Part shown: positions 50,101-59,640 of the stretch, in pieces | Layout of the letters: each line of letters starts with the position of its first letter | Position numbering within the stretch: position 1 is the stretch's first letter | Source of the DNA: Anadara kagoshimensis | Taxonomy: Eukaryota > Mollusca > Bivalvia > Arcoida > Arcidae | Assembly (NCBI GenBank): GCA_021292105.1 | Contig: CM037870.1 | Location: 61,468,167 to 61,532,166, forward strand | Reading direction: 5' to 3' | Length of the DNA: 64,000 nt | Notes under the pieces: model-generated | What the model was told of the DNA's origin: nothing | The model's input: the letters and a program-made list of their open reading frames with translations, nothing else | Database searches by the model: none | Position numbers and translations under genes: made by a program

Positions 50101-51805
50101 TATTCAAAAGATTAAAATAACGTATGAACAATAAACGAATCTCGGGATACTAAAACAAGTACAAGGTCCGCCGCCTAAAAGAGCTTATGTAAAAAAAAAT
50201 ATAGATTTAAATATAACCTAAAACAGAAAATTATTATGTCGAAGCACTCGGTGTTTGGGTTTACAACTTGTTCAAGTCGAAAAGAGCAGCTTTTGTCAAA
50301 AACAATGGAACATATTTTAATTTATTGGAGTATATGTAAACTAAAACATAAAATTATTATTTTGAAGTACCCAGTGTTTTGGTTTACTACATGTTCAAGT
50401 ACCATTGTCCATTATAAACGTCACCATTAAGTAATGATTCAACCCTTTCTGTATTTATTTAAGTAACGACCTACTAAATATCCAGACGTTCTGTTTGGAC
50501 TTTGATTTATATTATATATATTTATATAAACAAGTTAAGTCTAAAACATAAATACTTCACTGAAATAACTTCCAGATTGACGTGAGAAATATTAGGACGG
50601 TAGGAAGTTTATATCAAAACAAACATACTGGTCCATATTCCAATTGCAATCACAAAAGCAAAGTAACAACATTGAAAACTGGCAAAATATTTTATGCACA
50701 ATAGGAAAATACAGTCAATGTACTAGTTGCTACATTAGACAAGTACTAGCTTTCCAAAAAGCTTACCTGCAGTTGGGCAATAAGTACGTTGGTTAGGAAT
50801 CGAATGCAATACGAACAATTTGTCGTTATGTCCAGATACCGTCTTGGGGAGTTGTACAGTGATGTGTTCCAATATCAAAATTCATTATATTGCTACAACA
50901 AATCACATCACTAGACTATTCTAATCTAGCATAATATGATGTATCCGTTTTCAAAATTCTAGAATCAAAATCTACATTAAATCGAAATCCTTCATATTGC
51001 TAATTACTACGTTTTGAACTTTTGAAAATCGGGTCACGAAACCAATGGGTAATGCGATATATAGTTGGTAGTAAATGAAAAATTAAGAAAATGGGTACAC
51101 GACACAAATGGTTGTCATTGTTCTAAAATATAACAGTATGTATGAAGTGCAATTGCCTGAAATCACAGACCAATCCTACTACTTGTGGGACCCAACTAAA
51201 ATTTCACAAACGACTTGCCGTTTCCCTGATCATACCTGTCTGCCAGATTTTACGGCCATGCATTCTAACTTTAGATTAAAGCTCTTCTGTGGTTTATCAC
51301 TGCGTTTATTTTTGTAATATCTTACAGGACCACCAAGACACACAACTAGCCAACTCTTTTTCCATTTTCGGAAGAAAGTTTCTGTAAAAAAATCATTAAT
51401 ATTTATTAGTATATTAATGCAAACTAAAAGGTATATAAACACCATGGTGTTAATTTATGATTTCATTGCAAAACACAAAATGTACTGTACATTGGAAGAT
51501 GTCAAAACAGGGTTAGTAGCCGAATGGTCTATTTATTGAAAATTAAAAAAATTATTGGACACAGATGTCTAAAGCGCTAAAGGATCAGTGACTCGGTGCC
51601 TGGGTTCAAATCCCACTCAGTCGAGCAATTTAAACTAGGCAGGAGGTCGTTGGCAGAGTGGTCTAAAGCACCACATAACGTTGGCTTTCGCCTGGGTTCG
51701 AATCTCACTCCGGGAACATCCTATCGAAGTGGTTGGTCATACATCACATCGCTCCTCACTTTTAAGGTTTAGATATGTGTCCGATTGGACACGAAGTGTG
51801 TAGAA

Positions 51806-51857
<52 letters not shown>

Positions 51858-52198
51858 AAATTAAAAAGTTCATTGAGTGTTGTCAACTAAAGCAGGTCAA
51901 ATTTGTAGACAAATTAATTTTCTTTTCTAGTATATAATTTAACTAGCCGAATGATCTCTAAATTGAAAATTAAAAAACTCACTAAAATACTACCGCTTTG
52001 TTTTTCAAAATCACTAACAGAACATACAATGAGCAAAATTTAAATATTCCCGATTTCAACCTCACTTAAATTAAAAATAACACCATTTAATTGAAATAAC
52101 AGCACAAATCAAAATAAATATATATCATACTTACTTTGTCTGTAGATCCACCCAGCTTTTATAATGACAACATCCCCATCCGACGTTGCTAAGGACAT
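46969..52198 (-). CDS. Small PH-domain protein resembling evectin (PLEKHB), 5 exons
   Basis: Join of 52135-52198, 51236-51381, 49624-49733, 48261-48371 and 46969-47155 gives 618 nt, 205 aa; every junction is in phase. A PH domain spans about residues 12-122. It opens with 'IIKAGWIYRQKTFFRKWKKS' (beta1-beta2), has 'GPVRYYKNKRSDKPQ', 'LPPNGVES' and 'TLRLCGQNPEAT', and ends with the C-terminal helix Trp ('MWLHAFKRAQ'). Layout and spacing fit evectins (about 222-243 aa), PH proteins of recycling endosomes/Golgi with a C-terminal hydrophobic tail. The 'RKWKK' run aligns with the basic strand that binds acidic lipid in evectin-2. After the PH domain come an Arg/Glu-rich segment and a hydrophobic end (about 178-205), which could be a tail anchor. 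Exon 5 is the weakest part. Any other small PH family is the alternative. Confidence 0.7.
47938..48130 (+). mobile_element. tRNA-derived SINE in PH-gene intron 4
   Basis: A B-box-like 'taggttcgaatcc' is followed by 'tttgccgaaggtcggtggtt' and 'gcattccggtttccttcact', which are shared with SINE copies at 45810 and 49895. Confidence 0.65.
48261..48371 (-). CDS. PH gene coding exon 4
   Basis: 111 nt after TTTCTCAG|, donor CGAAG|GTAAGA. It encodes the closing PH helix 'MWLHAFKRAQSDRELPTP' and then a charged segment with five consecutive Glu. Confidence 0.8.
48523..48710. repeat. 46-bp tandem repeat, 4 copies
   Basis: The anchor 'agttgtaagcgtcctctgta' occurs at 48528, 48574, 48620 and 48666. Each unit ends 'cacaggtggtctactc'. 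Copies are essentially identical, so the expansion is recent. Located in PH-gene intron 3. Confidence 0.95.
48820..48925 (-). mobile_element. tRNA-like SINE head
   Basis: The minus strand reads 'GGCCGAGTGGTACTGTAGC' (A box) and 'GTGGGTTCGAACTTCAC' (B box). This is Ser/Leu-like, but an intact tRNA fold was not confirmed, so it is called a SINE remnant. Confidence 0.55.
49624..49733 (-). CDS. PH gene coding exon 3
   Basis: 110 nt after TTATTACAG|, donor CCAA|GTAAGA. It encodes 'CHYLLPPNGVESSCLIELIF' and 'TGDRTLRLCGQNPEAT', matching the C..PP.G...L.LC pattern of evectin PH domains. Confidence 0.8.
49895..50050 (+). mobile_element. 5'-truncated SINE body
   Basis: 'tttgcttgtcgaagatcgac', 'ggatattccggtttccccta' and 'gaactgactgcctcgataca' match the SINE body motifs elsewhere in the window. 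It lies just upstream (in transcription) of PH exon 3. Confidence 0.6.
51236..51381 (-). CDS. PH gene coding exon 2
   Basis: 146 nt after TTTTTACAG|, donor GACAG|GTATGA. It encodes 'TFFRKWKKSWLVVCLGGPVR' and 'NLKLECMAVKSGRQ', the central PH strands. Confidence 0.82.
51565..51740 (+). mobile_element. Two tRNA-like SINE heads in PH-gene intron 1
   Basis: The first has 'gtctaaagcgctaaagg' and 'gggttcaaatcccact'. The second has 'gttggcagagtggtctaaag' and 'gggttcgaatctcact'. Neither has a full body. Confidence 0.6.
51810..51854. repeat. CT microsatellite
   Basis: An uninterrupted (CT)n tract of about 22 repeats in PH-gene intron 1. Confidence 0.96.
52135..52198 (-). CDS. PH gene coding exon 1
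   Basis: 64 nt, MSLATSDGDVVIIKAGWIYR plus Gln and one base, donor CAAA|GTAAGT. 'GWIYRQ' is the first PH strand. The upstream in-frame context was not searched for a UTR intron. Confidence 0.72.
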
Positions 52199-52338
52199 AT
52201 TACCATGGTTACCAGCCGGCCTGACTGGTGGCCTAGATATTAATTACGTCCTCTAATTAAATTCGGTACAATCACACACTGTTAATTTTTAAATACTTGA
52301 TACACTTTGATTTAATGGCACACATATGGTTGTAAAGT

Positions 52339-52560
52339 ACAGTACAGACCTGTCTAAAGCTTAACACTGAGCTGACGAAAGGAATTAGTAGCTCGGATAT
52401 CGAGTGGCCGAGATAGAAATAGCTAGTGGCTTAAAACTAGCTATCGAAGGACAAATAACGGCTGCCGAAAATCCGTCCAGATATAACTGAGACGAGTTAC
52501 CTATTCCGTACCAATTCGTTATGTTAATGTTAAATTTTTGGCAGGTTTGTATTGTACATA
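52339..52560. mobile_element. MITE with 'acctgtc..aaagcttaacact' ends (copy 2)
   Basis: The left end 'acagacctgtctaaagctta' pairs with the right end 'ttaaatttttggcaggtttg'. The inside has 'cgagtggccgagatagaaat'. It belongs to the family of 29104-29325 and lies about 140 bp upstream of the PH-gene start codon. Confidence 0.7.
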
Positions 52561-54098
52561 TATATTTTAAACTCTTGATCACAAAGCTATTAAACCGATT
52601 AACTTATATTTACACCGTGTAACAGTTTTATTTTTGAAGTGTGTGGTAATGGTCAGACCCGTGTAGTTATTATAAAACTTTTATTAAAATGTGATTAATA
52701 CAATAACAGAACTTAGCACTTTGTATAGGCAAGTAATATTGACCTGTCCGCTTGACCTTTAATTGATATTATTTATTATGGACCAGTACAATTATGAATA
52801 GGGTACACAGGTATTGAATACGTCTATAAAATGGGAAAACATACATTGTTTATGTAATCCTAACACTACCCATGTATCGAGTAAGATCATCGTATATGAA
52901 TGTTTCAACTTATGAAAGGTCAAACAGACAGGTCAATGTTGTCTGACCATAATAAGTTGTTGATAAAATAGTTGGCTTTTATTTTATATACATTTTGTAT
53001 ATCAGTACTATATGGTCATTTCAAATAAATATTTATTCTACAAAATACACCATTAACTATAGTCTACATGTATACATATATTTACAATACTTACTATTTC
53101 TCATAATGTGTATTTTCACAAGTTAATATCAGTGCAAAGTCGAGAATAGTTCGCCTTTTCAATTAATTTTACTGAGATTTTTCAGAGGATCTAGTCTTAT
53201 GCATAAAACAACAAGTTTCACCAACTACTAATAAATGTGACGTACGTAAAACCGTCATACATTGACCCTCTACCCTCTATATTAAGACCACCAATTCGTC
53301 AAGTCCACTGTGTTTGATTGTTTCCTATTTCTACCTCTATATAACGATAACCTGTCCATTAAAACCAGTTTTATTGTCAAGTTACTTCATATTTCAACCA
53401 AAAAAACAACTTCTATGTAAAAATAACGGGTTCGTTTAGACCACTTTTGCTTCATATTTCGACCAAAATAATCTCAATATAAATACCACGTGTCTATAAA
53501 CACCATCAGTGTTGTGATGGATGGGGAGACCGGAATATGATATATCGTTAAGCGAACTGACATAATTTCTGAGTGGGATTCGAACCAAGGCGATGAAATG
53601 CATGATAAAACGGCGCTTTAGACTTCAAGGGCACCATTTGCAGTGGTATTGTCATATACCATTTTTAAATTTAATCATAAAACACATTCTAAAAATGGTG
53701 TGTATATAATAGTATGATAAATGACATCTGTGAAACTACAATAGAAGAAATCAACTTGCAACCGTAAAAGGACCAACAAGGCCTAAAACGCTCACCTGAT
53801 AAAAATAGGTTCGCTGGAATGCCACAATTTCAGTAAACAATACACTTTTTGTTGATAGGTATTGCTTGCCAATTCATTAGATTTTATTTATTCTTGTGAA
53901 TATGATTTCAATACATCAGTCTTTGAACAGTCCTTTACTGAAAGTATGAATTATGTCATTTTACAGTTAAGCATTGGACTACTATTGATTATCATTATCA
54001 GAAATCATGAGTATTAACTAATTAGTAAATTTTGTCACAAGCGACAGACCGAGGGGTAATATGATGCATGAATTTTGATATGGTTCGAGACAATACGT
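52561..54098. other. Intergenic region between PH gene and C1q gene
   Basis: No exon was recognised. It contains a dispersed 'taagaccacc' type repeat (53280-53500), a SINE remnant on the minus strand near 53500-53640 and a solo 'aaacgctcacctga' terminus near 53785 related to the element at 1882. Confidence 0.5.
53280..53500. repeat. Dispersed 'ataaagaccacc' repeat (copy 1)
   Basis: Repeated motifs such as 'ctctatattaagaccacc' and 'cttcatatttcgaccaaaa', with short internal periodicity. A related block is at 61540-61670. Confidence 0.55.
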
Positions 54099-54529
54099 TC
54101 ACCCCACAATTGTTGGATGATAGTCAGAAGTGAGGGACAACAGGTACCCGGAAAATGTACAGAACACTTCATCTCGCTGTCCATATAGCCAAGAATCGTG
54201 GCCGCCGATGTCCAGGAAAACCCGATCTCCAGCACTTAACTCCAAACTAGCCGAATTTCCTGCTGCCGCCCGTCCATTCGGAACATGTCCGTACAAGGAA
54301 TCTATATATTTATAATTATGATATAAGTCGATCCAAACGGGTTTACCAGGATGTGACACGGCATGAAAATGGAAGACGTAAACGCCACCATCTTTAGCTG
54401 TAAATGTACCGGAAGTTATATCGAAGGCATTTCCAAAGTTGATGAAAATTCTATCAAATTTAACTCTCTGTCCAACAGACTGTGAGAAATTACTTGACAG
54501 TCCGACAGAAAATGCGACTTCCTCGTGAT
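54099..54529 (-). CDS. C1q gene exon D (C1q domain 3 and stop)
   Basis: 431 nt after CTTTTCAG|. It encodes an undivided C1q domain from 'HEEVAFSVGLSSNFSQSVG' to 'VFCTFSGYLLSLTSDYHPTI', ending TGA. It includes 'GNAFDITSGTFTAKDGGVYV', a typical C1q core. Confidence 0.9.
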
Positions 54530-57500
54530 CTGAAAAGAAATAGAGAATAAAAGATAAAGTTTACACTTTCCCGTAGTTATCAGGAACGTGCAATTGGACA
54601 AGATGAACACTAGACAAATTATAAAATAGCCATTAGATACATGCATATGAATTACATATACATGGAAGCCACGTCTGGATTGTTTTTTAAACACTCTTGT
54701 TCAGAAAACAGATCTCATACAGTCATAGATATTAAGGATTATTTTAATCTGCAGCTTAAGTTGGTAAGTTAATTTTTTATATTGCTTTTATCGTACAGAT
54801 GGTGGCAATAAACAAAAAAAAAGTAAATGAACAGTTAGTTCGGCCTAAGTAATGCCCTGTCGTTAGTTCGTCATGAGTTGCTAAGTTATCCAGCTAAAAT
54901 GTTATTCCGGTATGTATAAAGGATATGTTTGTTTGATTTTAATTTATTAATCGTTTTTAAAAGTATAAAATATAAAATGCGTTTGCTGGATTGATTTTTT
55001 TATTGATATAGATCAATAACACTTGGCATTAAGCCAAGATTCCAAAGTATACTTTGTTCAACAATAAAAACCTATATTTTATGTGACCTGAGTAATCAGC
55101 ATGAGAATAATGTATATCGCTACAGCATAAATATGATCAATCAAAAACATACCAATCCATGTCCAAAACACTATCCCAAAGCAAAGTAAAAAAAAATGAA
55201 GCTGGAAATTTAGGTTAAAAATGTGAACTTCTACAAGGGAAGTGAGACCGGGTACTCCGGAAGAGTAAGCACCTCCTGTTTATCTAGCTACACCCGCCCC
55301 TACGTGTGTAATACAAATAGGAATGGAAGGGACATGGAACTGTGGGATGTCAAATATAATAATATTATTATACTTCAAATACAAAATGTACATATAAAAC
55401 CTTTTTTTTTCCGATCGCATGAAATGCGTCAAAGTAGATATTTCCACATAAAATTACCGCCAGCGTGTGACATCTCTTATTTCGACACAGTCATATGATA
55501 ATATTATTATGGTGACAATCTCGGTACAAGAAGGATACCTCGCACGAGACTTTAATCTTTGTTTCGGTAAAATAAAATAATAATTGCCTTTTATAGCTAG
55601 GTATATAATACATATAGACACCCAGAATCACGAATTTTGCACTTGACGAAAAGGAATATTTTTGCGATCCACGAAACTTGGACACAAATCACGAATTTTT
55701 CACGACACGAAAACAAATGATTTCATTGTATGGTAAAGCAATGATATACCTACTTACGTTTTTTGTATCGTAAATAATGTATATAAAAATTTTACAAGGT
55801 TTTTATGTGTATGTGAACATTGAATTTTTATATGTGACACTTAAATAAAATAAATTATTATTATTATTATTATTATTATTATTGTATACTTACTGTCCCT
55901 TCGTCTAGATATTGAAGGGGAAAGTAGAGCTCCCGAAAACGTGTTATAAATTTCCTCTGGAGTCCCATATAAGTCTACTTTTTGCCCATTCCGTGATTTC
56001 ACATATATTTTTTCGCCTTTGTTCAGATTCAAGATAGCGGTGTTTCCGGCATCAGCGTTGTCGCTGGCTGTATGGCCATAAATACTGTTTATATACTGGT
56101 TGCCTTGGTAAAGATCAAGCCAGAGAATCTGATAAGAATAATAAAGTATTACAAGACTTTAATGCAATTTAGTTTTGTGATGTAATCCAACTTTAAATAA
56201 GTAGAAATGGCTGTTTTATGTGAAGACATATATCCAACAACCTTGTCAAGAAATGTTCTATTGTCTTAAAGGTTCAGAAGAAAGTGCTCACCCATCCGGA
56301 GCACCCGGTCTCACTTCTCTGGTAGAAGTTTACGTGTTTAACTTCATTTGCCACTTTTTCATTTGCTTTGTGGATTGTAATTTGAACAAGGACCGGAATG
56401 TTTACTTTTTATTGATACTCTTCTGTCGGCTCCCATTGACTTTGGACAATAGCGTGTACATACTACAATAAATACACGATTACTTAAATGTGGAATTTCG
56501 GCCCAGAGTATCGCCATACAATGTCTTAACTGTGTTGTCAAATTGGAAACATTACTTTAAACGCTTTAAAGACCACGCAACTAAACGATAGGTGGTAATA
56601 CCAACAGTAGTAAATACAAGTACATGTATGGTTTGTCTGTTTTTGTTTTGTTGAGTCTTACATGTTTAATAATTGCATATACGCCTTCATCTTTTATTGC
56701 AAATTTTCTGCGTTTTCTTGATTGTTCTTGCTGTTGCAAAATGCATATTTCACACAAAACCATCTCGCTGGATAGTTCCCGTTACTTCACATTTTGTTGA
56801 TGTCATCTCGATATAAGATGCGCATTCTTGACTTGGTTTTTAATCCATATATCTCCCACAAAATCACTCGCTCAATCACTTGTAGGACCAGTCTGTATGT
56901 CCGAGTTTTGCTAGTTAGCTACAGTACAGACCTGTCCAAAAGACAGCACTAAGATAACGAAATGGGAGTTGAAACGCGACTACCGACCGGCCGAGATATG
57001 GATACATAGTAATCGAAAAGGTGTCGAGAAAACGATAGCCGCTGCCTGTTAACATAGTGTTAAACGTCTGTACGCACCTTTCCCTGGAGTGATATACCGT
57101 GATAATGGAACAGATAGATTCCCGTCTGTGGTACCATATACTCCCCTGTGTGTGGATTGTATCCAACATTGGTGTTTGAAACGTTAGCGAAAAATATGTG
57201 GTTATACATAACATTGTGATCGTAGAAAGTGGCATGGTAATTTAGTCCGGCAGAAAATACAGTCGTGTCATCGAAATTGACAATCTCGACACCTGACAAC
57301 AAAAACAATGATACCATTTTATTATCAAACATAAAATTTAGTCGTGTCATCGAAATTGACAATCTCGCCACCTGACAACAAAAACAATGATGCCATTTTA
57401 TTATCAAACATAAAATATAGTCGTGTCATCGAAATTGACAATCTCGCCACCTGACAACAAAAACAATGATGCCATTTTATTATCAAACATAAAATATAGT

Positions 57501-59031
57501 CGTGTCATCGAAATTGACAATCTCGCCACCTGACAACAAAAACAATGATGCCATTTTATTATCAAACATAAAATATAGTCGTGTCATCGAAATTGACAAT
57601 CTCGCCACCTGACAACAAAAACAATGATGCCATTTTATTATCAAACATAAAATATAGTCGTGTCATCGAAATTGACAATCTCGCCACCTGACAACAAAAA
57701 CAATGATGCCATTTTATTATCAAACATAAAATATAGTCGTGTCATTGAAATTGACAATCTCGCCACCTGACAACAAAAACAATGATGCCATTTTATTATC
57801 AAACATAAAATATAGTCGTGTCATCGAAACCACCTGAAAATATAATATAATAATGATACATAGTTTCCATGACTGTAAAATCATTATTTTTTTGTATTGC
57901 CCAAATTTCATTGTTTACTATGTATATTTTAATCCACGATCTTACAACCCCATAAAATTGTATTTTTCCCTGTTAAACCCACGAAAATTGGATATACAAA
58001 AATTAATAATTTAACTGTATGTTCGCAAGGCTGAAACAAACAACAAACATAGAAATGGCTCAACTTGTCTAACCGTCTCAACCAATGCAGTGTGAATGGA
58101 TTGCTTTCTCAGATGTTTTGTTGCATATCGGATGGTTTTCAGTTTGGTTAATCAACGGTTGTTCAATAAGTGGAACGACAACTGTTCTGCAAACTACCTT
58201 AACCAAATTACTAGCAAGGATATGCCAATTGTTCATTATGTCCGCTATCCGTCATGTCGCGCGGGTAGTTTAAATCCAGTAAAGAGTTAATATTTATGAA
58301 ATGACATTCTGCACATGGTATTTTAAGAAGTAATGCAAGATAGTGTGGTGCGTGCCAAATTCGATGAATGTCCAACTTACATTTACTGCACTTTTCTCCA
58401 CGTACACCGGAGGATTAGGTTCGAATCCTCTCCAGTAGATCTTTGTCAGTCACTTGCAGGAGATTGTTTTTTCAGCGTACTCGATTTCCCTCACAACCCC
58501 GAACTGACATTGGTGTGAAAAAAACTTTCGAGAATGAGATGTAAAACAGCATCCATCCATCTACCCATTCATGCTTTAAACAAATATTTTAAACCTACTC
58601 ACCATATGTAAAGGGTTTAAGTAAAACTCCGGTAAAAGTGGAATAAATTTCATCTGGTTTCCCAAATAAAACATTATTATATAAGTCATGAGCCTTGACA
58701 TAAACAGTATCTCCTGCCTGGAGAGACAGTATCACAGAATTTCCCGCGTCAGCGTAATCAGACGTCGTGTAACCATACAGGGATACAACATAGTCACCGT
58801 TGTGGTACAACTCAAACCACAGGGTGAATGTTTTATAGGTGAGTGAATGAAAGTTAAAGATGTAAAGTCCAGGTGTGGTACACACAAATTTGCCGGTAAA
58901 TTCGTCGATTTTGGAGTTAATGTTAGTGATATGTGTATCGTAGATCATGATGTCCCCTTGAATCAGCTGCATATGACTGGCTTGTCCCTCCGTAAAACTT
59001 ACGGTGGTAGGAGCACTGGATTGTTGGTAAC
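54099..59031 (-). CDS. Triple C1q-domain protein, 3' part (5' end not found)
   Basis: Join of 58603-59031, 57078-57292, 55894-56128 and 54099-54529 gives 1310 nt, 435 aa from the first whole codon to TGA. Domain 1 has 'TGKFVCTTPGLYIFNFHS' and 'ADAGNSVILSLQAGDTVYVK'. Domain 2, split over two exons, has 'YNPHTGEYMVPQTGIYLFHY' and 'ADAGNTAILNLNKGEKIYVK'. Domain 3 has 'DGGVYVFHFHAVS' and 'AAGNSASLELSAGDRVFLDI'. Each ends in the C1q 'F.G.LL' strand. C1q-domain proteins are usually secreted trimeric ligand-binding lectins with immune roles in bivalves; that role is inference here. No collagen repeat or signal peptide was seen, and exon 1 enters in phase 1, so upstream coding sequence is missing. 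Exon A could also end at an in-frame TAG. Confidence 0.85.
54695..55893. other. C1q gene intron C-D
   Basis: No exon was seen. It contains an inverted fragment (55225-55310, 'gaccgggtactccggaagag') of the repeat at 25725-25815 and an (ATT)n tract at 55857-55883. Confidence 0.55.
55894..56128 (-). CDS. C1q gene exon C (second half of C1q domain 2)
   Basis: 235 nt after TCTTATCAG|, donor GACA|GTAAGT. It encodes 'ILWLDLYQGNQYINSIYGHT' to 'YNTFSGALLSPSISRRRD'. An ATT microsatellite starts just past the donor. Confidence 0.87.
56278..56340. repeat. Fragment of dispersed 'ggagcacccggtctcacttc' repeat
   Basis: Matches the end of the repeat at 25725-25815 in the same orientation and the inverse of 55225-55310; it lies in intron B-C. 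Confidence 0.6.
56920..57066. mobile_element. MITE (copy 3) next to the exon B donor
   Basis: The left end 'acagacctgtccaaaagaca' and the right end 'catagtgttaaacg' are the family ends seen at 29104 and 52339. The right end stops about 11 bp from the splice donor of C1q exon B. Confidence 0.65.
57078..57292 (-). CDS. C1q gene exon B (first half of C1q domain 2)
   Basis: 215 nt after GTTGTCAG|, donor GGAAAG|GTGCGT, leaving in phase 0. It encodes 'VEIVNFDDTTVFSAGLNYHA' through 'IYLFHYHGISLQGK'. Its first ~35 bases and acceptor form part of a 79-bp minisatellite that continues upstream. Confidence 0.87.
57262..57840. repeat. 79-bp minisatellite spanning a C1q exon boundary, ~7.3 copies
   Basis: The anchor 'gtcgtgtcatcgaaattgac' starts at 57262, 57341, 57420, 57499, 57578, 57657, 57736 and 57815 (last copy truncated), exactly 79 bp apart. 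On the minus strand every unit contains 'TTTTTGTTGTCAG' followed by the start of exon B. Only the copy at 57262 leads into the full exon. Confidence 0.97.
58330..58570 (+). mobile_element. tRNA-derived SINE in C1q intron A-B
   Basis: Contains a B-box-like 'taggttcgaatcctctcc', 'cgtactcgatttccctcaca', 'gaactgacattggtgtgaaa' and a tail 'catccatccatctaccc'. It has the same body as the other SINEs here. Confidence 0.7.
58603..59031 (-). CDS. C1q gene exon A (C1q domain 1)
   Basis: 429 nt, phase 1 at both ends, a symmetric module that could be duplicated without frameshift. Donor TATG|GTGAGT; if the intron is retained, translation stops two codons later (GGT GAG TAG). The acceptor CTATTTAAG| has a modest pyrimidine tract. 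Confidence 0.83.
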
Positions 59032-59640
59032 CTTAAATAGCAAAGTTATAATTTTAAATTCGCAAAGAACAAACCCATGTGTAACCCAGGTTTCCTAATG
59101 TATATAGTTATTAATATAGTGTAGAATTCTCTGTCCGTCCGTAGTATGTAAATCTTTGTTTTATGTACGTTTTTGTGTATTGTTTGTGTATAGTGAACAT
59201 GCGTAATATGTTGTGACGTATCTCTGTCCATGTGCATTTGTTTACTAATATATATATGTTATTCACGGTTCTGTAATCACGCACGAAATTCGTTGCATTC
59301 TGGTCGCGCTCACGAATTTTCTTTTTGCATGAAACTCTTTTCTTATTTCATTAAACAGCGAATCATCAAGCTAACAACACCTTTTTCCTTACATTGAACG
59401 AACATCTGGTAAGAAAAACTTAATTTATTTTTCCCGTTTTTGAGTTTTTATAACTATTTTCGGCATATTTTATTTTGTAATTTATTTCATTTACCAAATA
59501 TTTATGAATGTTTCAATCTTCTGTATTTTCAGACTTTTTCTTTTGTATTTAAAGCCGTCAATTAAACATATATGTATGAGGACATCGTTGTTAAATTAGT
59601 TATTTTCATAACTACAGAGAACCCTGTGTTATACATGATT

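Noticed and set aside
50766..50856. Possible extra PH-gene exon ending at GCAG|GTAAGC
   Set aside because: Its frame is open and in phase, but exon 2 joins exon 3 directly with the expected PH spacing, its acceptor is poor, and including it would break the PH fold.
57060..57407. 115-codon frame starting in the minisatellite
   Set aside because: The real exon B starts at 57292 after an AG; the upstream part is repeat DNA read through the acceptor.
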